Positions 48,301 through 63,300 of a DNA stretch of 64,000 nucleotides are shown piece after piece. Location of the stretch: positions 1 through 64,000 of the forward strand of contig NZ_JAGRPF010000006.1 of the NCBI RefSeq assembly GCF_020439865.1, read 5' to 3'. The stretch's first letter is position 1, and each line of letters starts with the position of its first letter. The position numbers were made by a program, and so were the translations under genes. This DNA is from Prosthecobacter sp. (GTDB lineage: Bacteria; Verrucomicrobiota; Verrucomicrobiia; Verrucomicrobiales; Verrucomicrobiaceae). A model generated the notes under the pieces. That model was not told the origin of the DNA and made no database searches. It worked only from the letters and a program-made list of their open reading frames with translations.

Positions 48301-51300
48301 TTCACCAAAAACGGTGATGGTGTGCTTCAGATCAATCAGTCCACCTTCACTGGTGCGCTTAACGTGGCGGCGGGAAACATACAGTCCGGAGCCTTCAACA
48401 GCGGTTCACGTTTCGCGGACCTGAATCTCGGGAGCGTAACCTCTCTTAACTTGAACGGACAGGCGACTGTCTGGGGGTCTTTGGGGGGCAGCGGTTCGGT
48501 ATTCAACAGCGTGGCCAACTCGCAAACGTTGTCGGTTGGTTTTAACAACGCCGACAGCATCTTCTCCGGCCAGATCAACCGCTTCAATGATGCCGTGCCG
48601 AACTCGGTCAATCTCATCAAGGTGGGAACTGGCGTGATGTCCATAACGGGCACACAGAATGCGCTGAGCGGATCCAGCGGCACGGTCACCATTGCCCAAG
48701 GTACACTGGCCTACACTGGTGCGGGGAAGGCCCTGATGCCCACGCAGACCGTTCAAAGAGGTGGCACGCTCCTTTTGGACAACGTCACCACCAATGTTAA
48801 CAATCGCCTGGCTTCGCCGCTTTCCGGGGCGGTCAATTCCACTCTCAATGTCAGTGGTGGAACGCTGACCATCTTGGGCAACAGCGGCGCCAATACCTCA
48901 GAACTGCTGACCACCCTGACGGTGGCCAATGGCGGTGGGGTGATCAATCTTGATGCAAACGCTCTGCGCAACGTGACCTTGACCGTGACGACGCTTTCCG
49001 GCATCAGCACAGGAGGCTCTTTGCTGCTGCGCGGTGACATGAACGCTGTGGGAGTTACAGGTGCCCAGAATGGATTTGCCAATCTGGCTGTGGGCAATTT
49101 TCAAAACATTGCGGGGCAGGCGACCTCCGCGAATGGCAACGGGACCTTCAAGATGATTGTCCGGCCCGACATCATTGCGGATTATTCCCTCACGGGGCTT
49201 GGGACTGCTTTCGCCGTCAAAGACTCGGTGTCCGGTTATGTGCGGCCTCTGGCAAACAATGAAATGCAGACCACCTTGGCGAATGCCTCGCAGGACAATT
49301 TCTCCCTTAGCTCTACCGGTGCGATCACCAACGGGTTTAGTTCGAACGTCAACAGTCTGCGCCTGCTGGATGGGGGTGGAATTGGCTACTCCTCATCGGC
49401 GGGTTACTCCCAGGCGGCGTTTGGTCTCCAGACTCGTTGGGGTGGAAATATTGTCGCAGGTGGTGGTGGCATCCTCACCGAATTTGTGCGGACGGGGGGC
49501 ATCTTGGCCTTTGAGGGCAACACTGGGATCACGACTCCGGGGCTCGGTACTTACAGCGGCTGGCTCTACTTCCATACCATCGGTGAGAACACGAATTTGA
49601 ACGTCGCCAGCACGATCTGGAACGCCACCGGTGGCATTGTCAAAACGGGTGCAGGCACCCTGACGCTGAGTTCCCGTAGCTATCATTTTGGCAACACCAT
49701 CGTGAACGACGGTACGCTCATCCTTGGCGGAATGGACAACACTCTTGGGGTGATTCGGCAGGATCTCAGCACCACTGCCAACGTTGCCGCTTATGCCAAC
49801 CTTTACATGAACGGTGGCAAACTCGACCTCAACGGTGGCAGCCAGATGATCGGCACGCTCGGCACCGCCAACGCCCTGCCAGTAGGTGGGGAAATCACAA
49901 ACAACTCCGCCACTGCGGCCATGCTGACAACCACCACTGGCAGCATCGTTTTCGGCGGCAGCCTGACTGGTAATCTAGGCCTGACCAAGAACGGCAACAG
50001 CAATCTGGCCCTGAGCAATGCCAACACCTATACCGGCGCCACCATTGTTCGCGCCAACACTCTTACACTTCAAGACAGCGGAACGCTTTCCGGCACGTCC
50101 TCGATTTCGGTGAACTACTCTCAGTTGCAGTGGGAGAACCGCGGGCTCAATCCGCTCGACAACTCAAACCCAGTTCGTGTGGCGGCAAGCGTTCCGCTTT
50201 ATCTGCAGGGCGGAACATTCACCATCCAAGGTGGTGGCTCGTTCGACACCACGGTGGCCTTTGACAACGTGACCATTCAGGGGGGCGGCAGTATCATAAA
50301 TGTGTTCCCCTCTGCGAACGCCGGCAGCGCGGTGGAGCTTTCCATCGGCAACCTGCTGCGTGGCACCGCAGATCACGGCGTTGTGAATTTCGTCTCCAAT
50401 GTGGGAATGGGGGGCACGGGCAACAACAACAATGCCCGGGTGCTCATTTCCGCCGTCAATGGCCAAGGGTTCTCCGCGTCGCAGCTTACGAACAAGCTGA
50501 TTGGTGGGTGGGCTGTGGTGAACGGAGACAGCTTCGCGACGTATCTCGACGGTGTGGGCGTGGGCACGCTCGGCAGCATCGTGGGTGGCAATGTATTTGC
50601 GGGAGGCAACCGTTTCGCCTCCTATGATGGCGGTGACCTCACTGCTTCCAACACGCAGTCCACTTGGAACATCAATGACAGTTCCAACCGGACACTGACT
50701 CTGTCCAAAACGCTGAATTCGTTGAGAAGAGGCGGTGGCACTTTGACTCTGGGTAATTCAACCTCGGGAGGAACCATACTCACCCTCACGACCGGCCTGC
50801 TCACCAACGCAGGTGGCAGCACCACCATAAATTCGTTCAATGCAGCATCGGCTCTGACCTCGGACAGTTCCGAGTTTTTCATCTTCACCAATCAGGCCAC
50901 CACCACTCTTAACACGCAAATCACTGGCAGCTTTGATCTCATCAAGAGCGGTGGCGGCACGTTGACGCTGGGAACAACCGCCGGCAGCCTTTCCAACAAC
51001 TACACTGGCACCACCTACGTGAATCAGGGAACGCTGACCCTGAACAAGAGCGCGGGGCAGATCTCCGTTCCAGGAAATCTGGTCATTAGCAATGCCACGG
51101 TGTCCATGAACACCAATGCTGGTCAGATCGTCTCCAGCAGCAATGTCACGCTTAATGGTGGAGCGGTTCTCAGCTTCGCCAATTACTCTGGTGCCACCAC
51201 CACCACCCTCGCCAGCCTGACCTTCAATGGCGAAGGCGGCACGACTCAGCCGGATGTTCGATTTAATGCTCCTGGTGCCCTTCACACACTGAATCTGACC

Positions 51301-54300
51301 GCCAATAATGCCATCAACGTGGTCAACAACAATGCAGGGACAACCCCGCGTATCACCGCAGCCACCAATGCCGCGAACCGCTCGCTGGTCAATTTCAGTG
51401 GCGCCGCGCCGGTCATCACCGTCTCTGGTCTCTCTCCCGTGGGGCTGGTCATCACCTCGCAGATTTCCAGCACCAGCGCCGCCATTTCCAAGGAGGGAGA
51501 CGGGGCGCTCGCTCTGTTTGGTGCCAGCACCTACTCGAACGGGTTCAACCTGCGGGACGGCACCCTTATCTTCGGCATTAATACGCTGGGAAGCCCTGGG
51601 GCGCTGACCAATGGAGCAATCGGCACCGGGGTGCTGACGATCGGTGGCGGTGCTCCCGGCAGCAAGCCAACCATTCAGGCGGCAAACCGCCTGGCGGTTG
51701 CTACTTCGACTACCAACAACACTCTCAATGTCACCATCAATGGCACCAACACCGCTTCCGGGTTGGGCCTGACGGTTGGTCAGGCATTGGTTGGCAGTGG
51801 GATCCGCACAGGGACGTTCATCACCAGCATCGATCCAGGGAATAAGATCTTTACCATGAGCCTTCCGGCTTTCTCCACGAACACCGCCAACACCTTGCGA
51901 TTTACCACGGTCGTCGGCAATGCCGTTACTCTTGCGGGCGACTTTGCTTTTGGCGGCGACAGTCCGACCTGGTATTTGAGCTACGACCTCTCGCTGACGG
52001 GTGGTATGAACCTTGGCGGCGGATCACGCACGATTTCGGTCAACAGTCCATGGGCCACCGGTTACATCAGCGGCCAAATCACCAACGGGGTGAATTTTAC
52101 CAAGGACGGCGCGGGCATCCTGGTTCTCACCAACAGCAACAACTCGTGGAGCGGATCCACCAACATCAATAACGGCATCCTGGTGCTCGGAACCTTCGCG
52201 GCAGGCACCAATGACGGCGTGCTTCCTGACGGTTCGGCTCTTACCATTGGCGCCGGGGCGATGCTCGACATGGCCGGCCGCAGTGAGAGAGTGGGATCAC
52301 TCGCTGGTGCAGGCGTTGTCACCAACTCGCATGATTCGAGGACCGGCTTCCCCAATCTGGTCTCCACCCTGACCGTGGGTGGCGACAACACCAGCACTGA
52401 ATTCTCCGGGGTTCTGACTTCGGTGTCGTCCCAGTTGTTCTCGTTGGTCAAGGAAGGCAGCGGCACACTTACCCTTAGTGGTGTGCTGAGCAACTACACC
52501 GGTGTCACGACGATCAACGGAGGTGTCATCAGCATCAGCACCTTGGGCAATGGTGGCGCAGTCAGCGGCATCGGAGCTGCCAGCTTCGCGGCGGGCAACA
52601 TTGTTCTCAATGGTGGTACACTGCGCTATACAGGCGCCACCACCAGCACCAACCGCTCTCTCACCATCGGCGCCGGAGGTGCGACTGTGGATGCCTCGGG
52701 TTCGGGTGCGCTCACCATCACATCCGCCAACGTCGCAGGTCTTGGCTATGGAACGGCCAATCAGGCCCGCAGCCTGACATTGACGGGAACGGCGAACGCC
52801 ACGCTCCTCAACGCGTTCGGCAAAATCATTGCCAACAACACCCAGGCCACCACGGTGACAAAGAACGGCACCAACACTTGGGCGTTGACCGCCGCGAACA
52901 CCTACACCGGAGCCACTGCGGTCAATAGTGGTACACTGGCTGTCACCACGGGCTCACTGGCCAACACGACCATCACTGTGGCGAACGGTGCGACTTTCAG
53001 TGCGCTGACCACCGGCACTTATATTGCGGGAAATAACGGAACGGCGGCGGCTGGAGCCATTCTGAACCTGAATGCAGGGTCGAACTTCAGCATGGCAAAC
53101 AACAACTCGGCGGGCACTTTCAACCTTGTTCAAGGTGGTTCTGTGACCGCAGGCCTGATCATCGGCTCCACCAACAACGCGGACCCGACCGTGCGCATGA
53201 CTTTTGACATCGGAAGCGGCGCCAACAGCACCGACACGATCAATGTCACCCGTGGGGTCACCTTGAATCAGAGCGGTGCCACTGTCGCCATCCTGCCGCA
53301 GACCGGCATTGGCAGCCTGACGGTCGGCCAGCATGACCTCATCACCTTCCTCTCGGGCGGCCTGACGGTCGCGGGATCTTTCGCCAATGATTTTGTCCTG
53401 CTCAATGATGCCATCATCCTCGGGGCGAATCCTTACTCTCTCGACTTGATTCAGCAGGCGAACAAAATCGTGTTGAACGTGACTGCCGCCAGCTTCCAGA
53501 ACGCCTACTGGAAAGGTGCTTCCAACACCTCTTGGGACACCCCGGACAACTGGTTCACCACGGCGGGTGGCGGCACTCTCCTGGGTGGTATTCCGGGCTC
53601 GTTTACCAATGTGTTCTTCACCACAGATACCGGGGCTGGGAACTTCAACACTTCGCTGCTGACGAACCGCCAGATCGCCAGCCTCACCTTCCGCTCTGGA
53701 GCGACCAGCGCCATCACCATCTCGAACAACACCCTGACCATCATTGGTTCCGGTGTCACCACCGAGGCAGGAACAGGTGCTCACGTGATCAACAGCGCCG
53801 TCAATCTGGGGTCACACCAGTCATGGACGATCAACTCCGCCAATGCGCTGACGGTCAATGGCGCGGTCGGAGACAATCTTTTCGGCTTCCGCCTCACCAA
53901 GGCGGGGACTGGCACGCTGGTGCTCGACAACGTCGCCAACACCTACTCCGGTGGCACGACCATCACCTCAGGGATTCTTTCCGTCCGGAGCTTGGCCAAT
54001 GGTGGAACCGCCAGCGGCATCGGAGCTTCTGGCGACGAGGCGACGAATCTCGTCATCAACGGCGGCACGTTGCGCTACACCGGTGCGACGACGAGCACGA
54101 CCCGCATCTTCTCCATCGGATCTTCGGGTGGTACGATCGAGGCATCCGGTTCGGGCGCGCTGACCTTCGCCGGTGTGTCGGCCATGGGCTTCAATGGTGA
54201 CACCAGTGGCTCGCGAACCTTGCATCTGGGCGGCACCAACACCGGGCTGAACACCCTGGTGGTGGCTTTGGGTGACTCGGGCGCTCTGGCGGGTGACAAG

Positions 54301-57300
54301 ACCTCACTGACCAAAGAAGGTGTCGGAACCTGGGTTTTGGCTCCCAACAACGCCATTGTAGGTCTGTCCGGCACGATTACGGGAGCGGCAGCCAACATTG
54401 TCACCAACACCAATACGGATGGTCTCCTCGTGAATCAGTTGATCACCGGCGAGGGCATTGCTGCAGGAACCTATGTACTCTCCATTGGGGTCGACGGTGC
54501 TGGCACCTTCCGGTTGAGCCAGAATGCAGTGGTCCCCAGTTCGGATGTTCTGACCATTCAAGGCGACACCAGCGGCCTCGTGGTGAATACCACCAAAACC
54601 GACGCCGATGGTACGGTCAATCCTTCAGGAGCCTACACCGTCATTGATATTCTTCCTTCGGACACGATTACTGCGCATTGGGATGGTGAGACTGTCGATG
54701 TGAGCGTCGCAGACGCCAGCATCCTTACGGTGGGAGACAAAGTTGACCGCAATGGCAACCTGGATGCCCAGGGCATTTACACCGTTGACAGCATCGACAT
54801 TGATGCGAACAGCGCCGTCATCAGCACACCAGCGGCGACCATCACCATTCAGGGAGTGACTACCAATGGATTGATGGTTGGCACGATCGTGGATGCACAA
54901 GGAAATCCTGACCCCGAAGGGCTTTACACTGTGGAGTCGATCCTGGCCCCGGACACCTTTGTTATCAGCGCCCCTGTCACTGAGCAGGTGTTTGCGCTGA
55001 ACGCTGCAGCTGGCAATGGCTACACAGGTGTCACCACCATCAGCGGGGGCATTCTTAGCGTGAGCGATTTGCAGAACGGCGGCATCGCGAGTGCGCTCGG
55101 TGCTTCGAGCAACGCGGCATCCAATCTTGTGATCAATGGAGGCATTCTGCAATACACGGGCGCCGGGGCCACAACTGACCGTCTCTTCACCTTGGGAGCC
55201 GGTGCCAGTGCGGGCGGCTTGGATGCCTCAGGCACGGGAGCCGTGGTCTTTTCCAACACGGGTGCCATCGCGTTTACAGGTGCGGGCGTCAGAACACTTA
55301 CCCTGACCGGCACCAGTGATGCCTCGATCATCAACGTACTGGCGTCCTTAATTGGCAACAGTGGCGCGAACGCCACGTCCTTGTTGAAAACCGGCTCCAA
55401 TACCTGGCGCCTCAGTGGAAACAACACCTACACCGGTGTGACAACCATCGCGGACGGCACCTTGCTGGCCGCGGACATCGTGGGTGCAGGCAGCAACATC
55501 GGCAGCGCCACCACCCCAGTTGTCCTGGGGGATGCCACGCACAAGGGAACGCTGGCCTACAGCGGAGGCAACGACACCTACACCCGTGGGCTTACCGTCA
55601 GCGCAGGCGGCGGCAGAGTCGATGTTGTGAACAGCAGCACGGTTCTGAACATCAGCACCGGAGGGGTTAACATGGCGGCCAATGGCAACGTCACCTTTGG
55701 CGGGGCCGGCAGCACCTATGTCAACAGTGCCATTTCCACAGGCACCGGCAGTCTCATCAAGGAAGGCAGCGGCGCCGTGCGGCTTTCGAACAATTCCAAT
55801 CTCTACTCGGGTGGAACCGTGGTGAACGCGGGCACGTTGCAGGTGGGCCTTTCCGGCACTGGCAGGACCGGCACAGGAGTCACCACCGTGAATTCGGGAG
55901 GCACCCTGGCCGGCAGTGGTATGATTAATGGAACTGCTGGTACGGAAGGCGCGTCATTCACTGACGGCACCAACCATGTGATCAACAGCGGCGGCGTGTT
56001 GCAGCCGGGGGACAATCTCGGCAACAGCATTGGCACCCTTACCTTCACTGGCAATCTCACTCTCAATGACGGCTCTGCGGCGTTCTTCCAGGTGGCCACC
56101 CGGACCTTGCAGGACAATGGAATCCTCACGGCCCTTTTGAGCGGTGAATACGACTCCATTGGCGGCTATCGTGACATCAAGATTCTTGAGACCGGGGGGA
56201 CCTCATGGAACGGCACAGCTGTTGGGTCATCGCATGACTCGATCTTCGTCAACGGCGAAATCACGCTCAACGCCAGCACGATCACCGTCGTCGATTCCGG
56301 TTTTGTCGCATCGGCCGCCAGCGGACAGGTGTTTGACCTTGGTGACTGGCTCTCACTTTCCGGACTCTCCACGTTTGACGTGGGCACCAATTATCGCACC
56401 GGCGGCTCGGGCGGGGGCAATCTTATCCTTCCCGAACTCAGCGGCGGCCTTGTTTATGACGTAAGCATGTTCGCCTCCTACGGCCTGTTCACCATCATCA
56501 CCCAGCCTTCGTCGATTCCGATCCTGATGAACACCTACAATCTTGCTGGCAGCGGATCGTGGAACACATCTGGCAACTGGCGCCCGGCCACCACCCCGAA
56601 CTCCATTGGTGGCATCGTCAACTTCACCTCAAACATCACTTCCACCGCCGTGGTGACCTTGGATGGCACCAAGAAGGCCGGCATGGTCTTCTTCGGAGAC
56701 CAAAACAACAGCAATCACTTTGAAATCCGTCAAGGCAGCGGCGGAAGTTTGAACTTCAACAATGGGGAGTATGGCCGCGCCCTGCTGAGCAAGGTCCTGT
56801 CGAACTCGAATTCGGTTGGAGTCGATGTCATCAACGCACCGGTTCTGCTCTCCAGCGGATTGAACGTCAATGTCAACTCGGGTGGCACATCCTCTCGCCT
56901 GGACATCAGCGGCGTCATTTCCCAGGACGGGGGTGCGCGTGGCATCACGGTCATGGGCAACGGACGTCTTGTTCTCAGTGGTCTTCAGGCCAACGCCTAC
57001 ACCGGGCTGACCACAGTGTTCAGCCGTGGCCGCGGTGACGCTGGCAATCCGCAGCTCGTGCTAGCCAAGTCGGCGTCTCCTCTGGCCGGAGCCAATGTGA
57101 CGACCACATCCGGCAGCACTACGGTGACGCTGACCAGCGGCAGCACCTCCGAACTCTTTGTGGGCATGCGAGTCAGTGGCAACCCAAACATTCCCGCCAA
57201 TGCTACGATCAGCAGCATTACCAATGGCACGACGTTCGTGCTTTCGGCCGCTGCGACCGCCACCGGCAGCAATGTGAACACGAAATTCGGCAGCTATTCG

Positions 57301-60300
57301 GCCACCACCACGGCAGGTTCCTCTACAGTGACCCTCGTAGGCGGCAACACGGCGGGCTTCTACGTCGGTATGGAAATCACCGGCAACCCGAACATTCCCA
57401 ACGGTGCCACCGTGGTCTCGATCACCAATGGGTCCACGTTTGTCATCTCCACGAACGCCACCGCCGCAGGCACCGGAGTTGTCACCAGCTTCGGCACTGA
57501 CGTGGTGAATGGAACAATCCTGGGCGACCTCAAGATCGGGAATCGCGGCCAGGGCGGCATCGGCAGCACGGTGGTGCATCTCGGTGGCAACGACCAGATC
57601 GCTGACACTTCCATCATCAGCTTTGATGGTGGCGTGGGTGGCTTTGCCACGGGCAACGGCGGCCAGAACCCCTACTTCAAGCTCATGGGGTTCAGTGACA
57701 CAGTGGGCGGCATCTCCGACTACACGGCGAGCGGGGTCATCGAAAACACCGAGGGTGAAAACCTGCGGTCCGACAGCACGCTGACTCTCAACTCTGCGGC
57801 TGGGACGACGAACTTCTTCAACGGCTTCCTTCGTGACCGTGCCAACAACACCGGCTCCGGCGTTCTAAATCTGGTGATCGCCGGCTCCGGCACCCAGGTG
57901 CTGGCCCTCGGCAACATTTCCTACAGCGGTACCACCACGATCAACAGTGGCGCCAATCTTGTGCTGCAGAGCACCACCAACTTTGGCAACGGGGTCGGCA
58001 GCGCCGCCGCAGCCCAACTGGGCCCACGAACCATCTCCAACAGCGGCACGCTCACCATGCGCATCAACAATGGTGTCACTTGGAATTTCTCCAGGGCGGT
58101 GGCTGGCAGCGGTTCCTTCTTCCGCGACGGGGGCAACGGCACGCTCAATCTCAACTTTGCCTCGTCGGCGCTGAACTCGACCTACGCTTCTGGCAATACC
58201 ACAGTGACCGTTGCAAGCACCGCAGGATTGGTTCCGGGCATGCTGGTGAGCGGTGCCAATATCCCGGCTGGAGCCTACGTCGTGCAGGTTTTGAGCGGCA
58301 CGACCTACCAGATTTCCGCCGCACCTACCTCGAATGGGACCAATGCGAGCCTGACCTATCGTTCAGGCAATTTCGGAGGGAGTATCGCGATCAGCGAAGG
58401 TGGTGCCACGAATTTCAATTCTGCCACTGACGCCGCTGGTTCCTTCACGATCACCGGACGCACTGCGCTGACCACGGCAACTTGGAACCAGGCACTCAAG
58501 GTCGGCGGCGGCCTGTCGATAATCGGAACCGGGGACAACAACATCGACGGCGCTGTGCTGAACATCAATTCGGCGAGCACGGTCAATGGCGGTGCAATCA
58601 ACATCAAGGAAGGGGACCTCAACCTTGCGGGGGGCAATGGATCGCTGCGGGCGTTTGCCGCGCCGATCAATGCCAGCACGGTGAACACCAGCACAACGGT
58701 CACCGTGGCAAGCACGGCCGGCATGTATGTGGGCATGGCATTGACCGGAAATGCCAACATCCCATCGGGCTCCAAGATCGTCAGCATCCTCAATGGAACC
58801 CAGATCGTGATCTCGGCCGCTGCTACAGCGACCGCAAACAATGTGGCCACCAGTTTTAACTCGGTGATCAATGTTTACGGCACCGGCAACGCCACCACCA
58901 CAGGGACCAACCTTGTCGGTCTGAAACTGACCAACACTACCAGCGCCAACAATACAAACCGTCTGGATGATGGTGCTGTGATCAACCTGAACTCAGCCAG
59001 ATTCCAGTTCACCGGCACCGGTTCGGGGGCGGACAATTTCACCGAGACCGTGGGGTCCCTGTCTTTGACTGGTGGTTCCAGCTACATCGGCAGCTTCAAG
59101 AACAATGCTTCCACCAACGTGCTGACCTTCTCGTCATTCGGCACTCGTGCGGCAGGTTCCACACTCGTCTTTGACAGCGTTTCTGGCACGACTGACACGG
59201 GTGGCACGATCAAAATTACCAGTGGGCTGACCAACAACAATGGCATCATCGGCGGTTGGGCGGTCCGCAACACCGTTGTGAGCAGTGTCTTGCTGCGTGA
59301 ATGGGCCGTCGTCGGTGCAGGCGGTCAGATCGATGCCCTGGCCACCTACGATACCAGTGGGGCCAATGCCTGGACCACCACATCGAACGCCAAGTCCACC
59401 TCCAACCAGACCTTGAGCGTTAACAATACCATTCACTCGCTCAACATCCAGTCCACGGGCAGCACGACGTTGACGATCACACCCGGCGCGCTTCTCACCA
59501 TCAACAGCGGGGGCATTCTTGCCACACGCAATACGCAGAACATCACCAACGGCAGCGTTACCGCCGGCACTCATGCAGGTTCGCTCAATCCCTATGAGTT
59601 GATCTTCCAACTGCCCACCAACACTCTGAACATGAACAGTGTTGTGGTGGACAATGTCGCTGCCACCCAGTCTGTCTCTTTGACCAAGACTGGAAACAGC
59701 ACCTTGGTGCTCAATCCGAACATCGTCCGCTCCGGAACCGTTATTGCCGGCCAGACGACGGTCAGCATGAATGTGGCTGCCGGAGGTGTGAAAGACATGC
59801 AGGTGGGGGCTCCGGTGAGCGGACCGAGCATTCCGGCCGGCACCACCATTGTCGCCATCAACACCGTCAACAACACGATCGTGCTCTCCGATGCGCCAAC
59901 CGGCAGTGCCACAGGCAACCTGACCGTGACTCTGAACAACCTGTACACTGGCAAGACTTTCATTGATGAAGGAACGCTGCAAATCAGTCACGAAGGGGCG
60001 CTTGGCACGGCTCCCAATTCGCTGGTGGCCGATCAGTTGACGTTCAATGGCGGCCGCCTGCTGGCCACGGCGGACTTTGCTCTGGATGATCCGAACCGGG
60101 GCATCACCATCAATGCAGGCGACGCCGTCTTCAGCGTCAGCAACAACCGGACTCTCACCATTGGCAGTTCAGCTCCGATCAATGGGGCTAACGGGCGTCT
60201 TATCTTTAACGCCGCAAATGGTACGTCCGGCGCCCTTGTGGTCGTTGGCAATCACAACCTCTCCGGTGGTGTTGAGACCTCGGGCGCTTTCTTCGGCACC

Positions 60301-63300
60301 TCGGGAAGCGTCAGTTCGACCTTTGTGAGCGGAAGCAATGTGGTTAAAGTGGCCACTACCGCCGGCCTGGAGGTAGGCACGGTGGTGACCGGCAACGACC
60401 TGAACGGCGACGGTGTGGCGGATGACATTCCTGCAGGGACAACAATTGTCCGCATCATCGATGCCACCACCTTCGAGATTTCCACAAACGCCATTGCCAA
60501 CGCCACGCGCAATCTGGCCTACGACAGCTTCAACGCCTTGAAGCTGACTGGTGACAATACGATCGGTCTCATCAGGGTCATCGGCTCCAACCTCACTATC
60601 ACGGGCAACAACACCATCACGGATGACATCCTGATTTCCACCGGGACGCTGAACATCGGCGGCATCAACACTTTCGGGGGCAAGGTTACTATCAACGGTG
60701 GCTTCCTTCGTCTGGGCAGTGACACAGCGCTCAGCACTCCGGCTGGGTATGAGTTGGCCCTCAACTCAGGCACGTTTGATCTCAGAGACCACAGCACGGA
60801 AGTTTCGCTGCTGAGCGGAACTGGCACGCTGACCAACAACGGCACCGCCACCGGCACCCTGGTGGTCAATCAAAATGCCTCCTCCATTTTCGGCGGAACC
60901 ATTCGCGACGGCGCGGGTCTCATCGGTGTCACTTCCTTGGTAAAAACCGGCACGGGCACGCTGACGCTGTCCTCGACGCTCAGCAACTACTCCGGCCCCA
61001 CGGTGATCAACGGCGGCATGATCAACGCGATCTCTCTTAATGTCGCAGGTTTCTCCAGCAGCATCGGTCGTGCATCCAACGCGGCTTCCAATCTGGTGCT
61101 CAATGGCGGCGGGCTGCGCTACATCGGCCCGATCAGGGCCTTCACAGACCGTTCCTTCACGCTGGGAACGGGCGAGGATGCGGGCATCCTCGTCGCCGAC
61201 GGCACGTCCACCAATGACACGCTGCAGATCGGCTTCAGCGGACTGTCCCCGGCCGTGGCGTTCATCGGCGAGGGCTCCCGCACTCTGACGCTGGGTGGAT
61301 CGAACCTTGGCGACAACAAGTTTAATCTGCAACTTGGGGATGGTGTGGGTGGTGCCACCTCACTCACCAAGATCGGCAATGGCACCTGGGTGCTGGGCCG
61401 GGCCAACAGCTATTCTGGAGAGACCTTGGTGCTCGCCGGCATTCTTGCCGCCACTGCAGATGGTGCCTTTGGCGAGCAGGGGGGCGCCGGAGTGGTGATT
61501 GGTGGCGGCACCAATGCAAGCAATACGCTCGGCTCCACAAACGCCTCGTTGGATCTCAGAAACGTCGCCTACAATCAAGTCGATCAAATGTTCCTTTCCG
61601 GCGGCACGCTTGCCACCACCACGGGCAACAGTTCCTGGGCCGGCTCGGTCTTTGTGACCGCCAACTCAGTCATCAATGTCGGCAAGGGAGCCACGCTCAA
61701 TCTCAAGGGCTCGCTTGGTGGAGCCGGTGCGATTACTCAGTTCGGCGCTGGTACGCTGATTCTCAGTGGTCAGGCGGAGCCCACGACGCGCAATGTCCTC
61801 ACCAGCACGGTCGCGCCCAACCACACCGTGCAGTCAGGCACCCTCAGGCTGGACTTCACAACCAGCGATCTCAGCAAGCTTTCCGACAGAGGCGTCCTGG
61901 TTCTGGGCGGCAGCCGCCTTGGGGGGGCTATTGAACTCGCAGGGAACGGGATTGTTGGTGTCTTTAACGGCGGCGGGGCCGGAGCGCCTGGCTACATTGC
62001 CCCTGAGCATATCGAAGAAGTCCTCAGCGTGACCTTGGGGGCTGGTGTCAACAACATCAGTCGCATCAGTGGCAACGCGATTCTGCGCATGAACGCCATC
62101 ACCCCGCAGACGGGTGCCGTCATCAACTTTAGCGAAGATGACATTGCGAGCACGGACAGGACTAACAGCAATGGCATTCTCGGAGGCTGGGCCATCGTTG
62201 GCGGCACTTCGTGGGCCACCAAGAGCGCCATCAACGACACCAACGGTGCCGTTACCTCCAACCAGAACGGGCTGATCCGCGGTCTGGCATCCTCCTCCTA
62301 CACCAAGAGCGGCGCGTTCAACACCACGCCGGCCAGTGACTGGACCACCAACGCCAACATGGACATCGTGGGAAACAGCACGCAGAACGGACGCACGACA
62401 AACACCATCCGCTTCAACAACACTTCCCCGGATGCAGATCACACGCCGGCGCTCAGCAACACGCCGTACAATGTCGTCCTGAGCGGCACCAATGTGATCC
62501 AGTCGGGGGGCATTCTCTTCACGTCCAACATGGCGTCTCACAGCGGCTTTATTTCCGGCCTTGGGACGCTGGCCACCGGAGCGGGAAGCGGCACGAATTT
62601 GTTGGTCATCCAGAACAACACTGGTGCCGGGCTGTTGAACATTTCCGCAGTCATCGCCAACGGTGCTGGATCCAACGGTCTCGACAAGCTCGGTGAGGGC
62701 TCTCTGGTTCTCTCGGGTCTCAACTCCTACACTGGCGTCACCACCGTCAATGCCGGGACGCTTACCATCAATTATGTCGCCATCGCCGGCAACACCGCCA
62801 ACCTCGGGCTGAGCAGTCAGAATGTGTCCTTGGGACGTTCGGTCTCGGTGGCCAGCACGGACGGCCTTACCTTTGGTCAGAGTGTCAGCGGTCCGGGCTT
62901 CCTGGCGCCGGTTACCATCACCGCCATCAACAGCAACACCCAGTTCACCGTTTCCAATGGTGCAGTCATCACGGCCACCAACGATCTGACTTTTGGTTCA
63001 GTGGCTGCCCAATCCGGTTCCATCTCCTCCACCACCACCAATGGCAACGCCACCATCACTGTGGCTTCGACAGCGGGCCTCACTCCGGGGCAGACCGTCT
63101 CTGGCGCGAACATCGTGCCCGGTTCTGTCATTACCACGATCATTGACGGCACCCGGTTTACGATCTCACAGAACGCCCTTGGATCAGGCACCTTGAGTCT
63201 CACTTATGGTGCTTCGGGCATCACTACGGGCTCGCTTTCTGCAACCACTACAAGCGGCGCCCTTGTTCGTGTTGCCAGTACCTTGGGGTTGACGGTCGGT

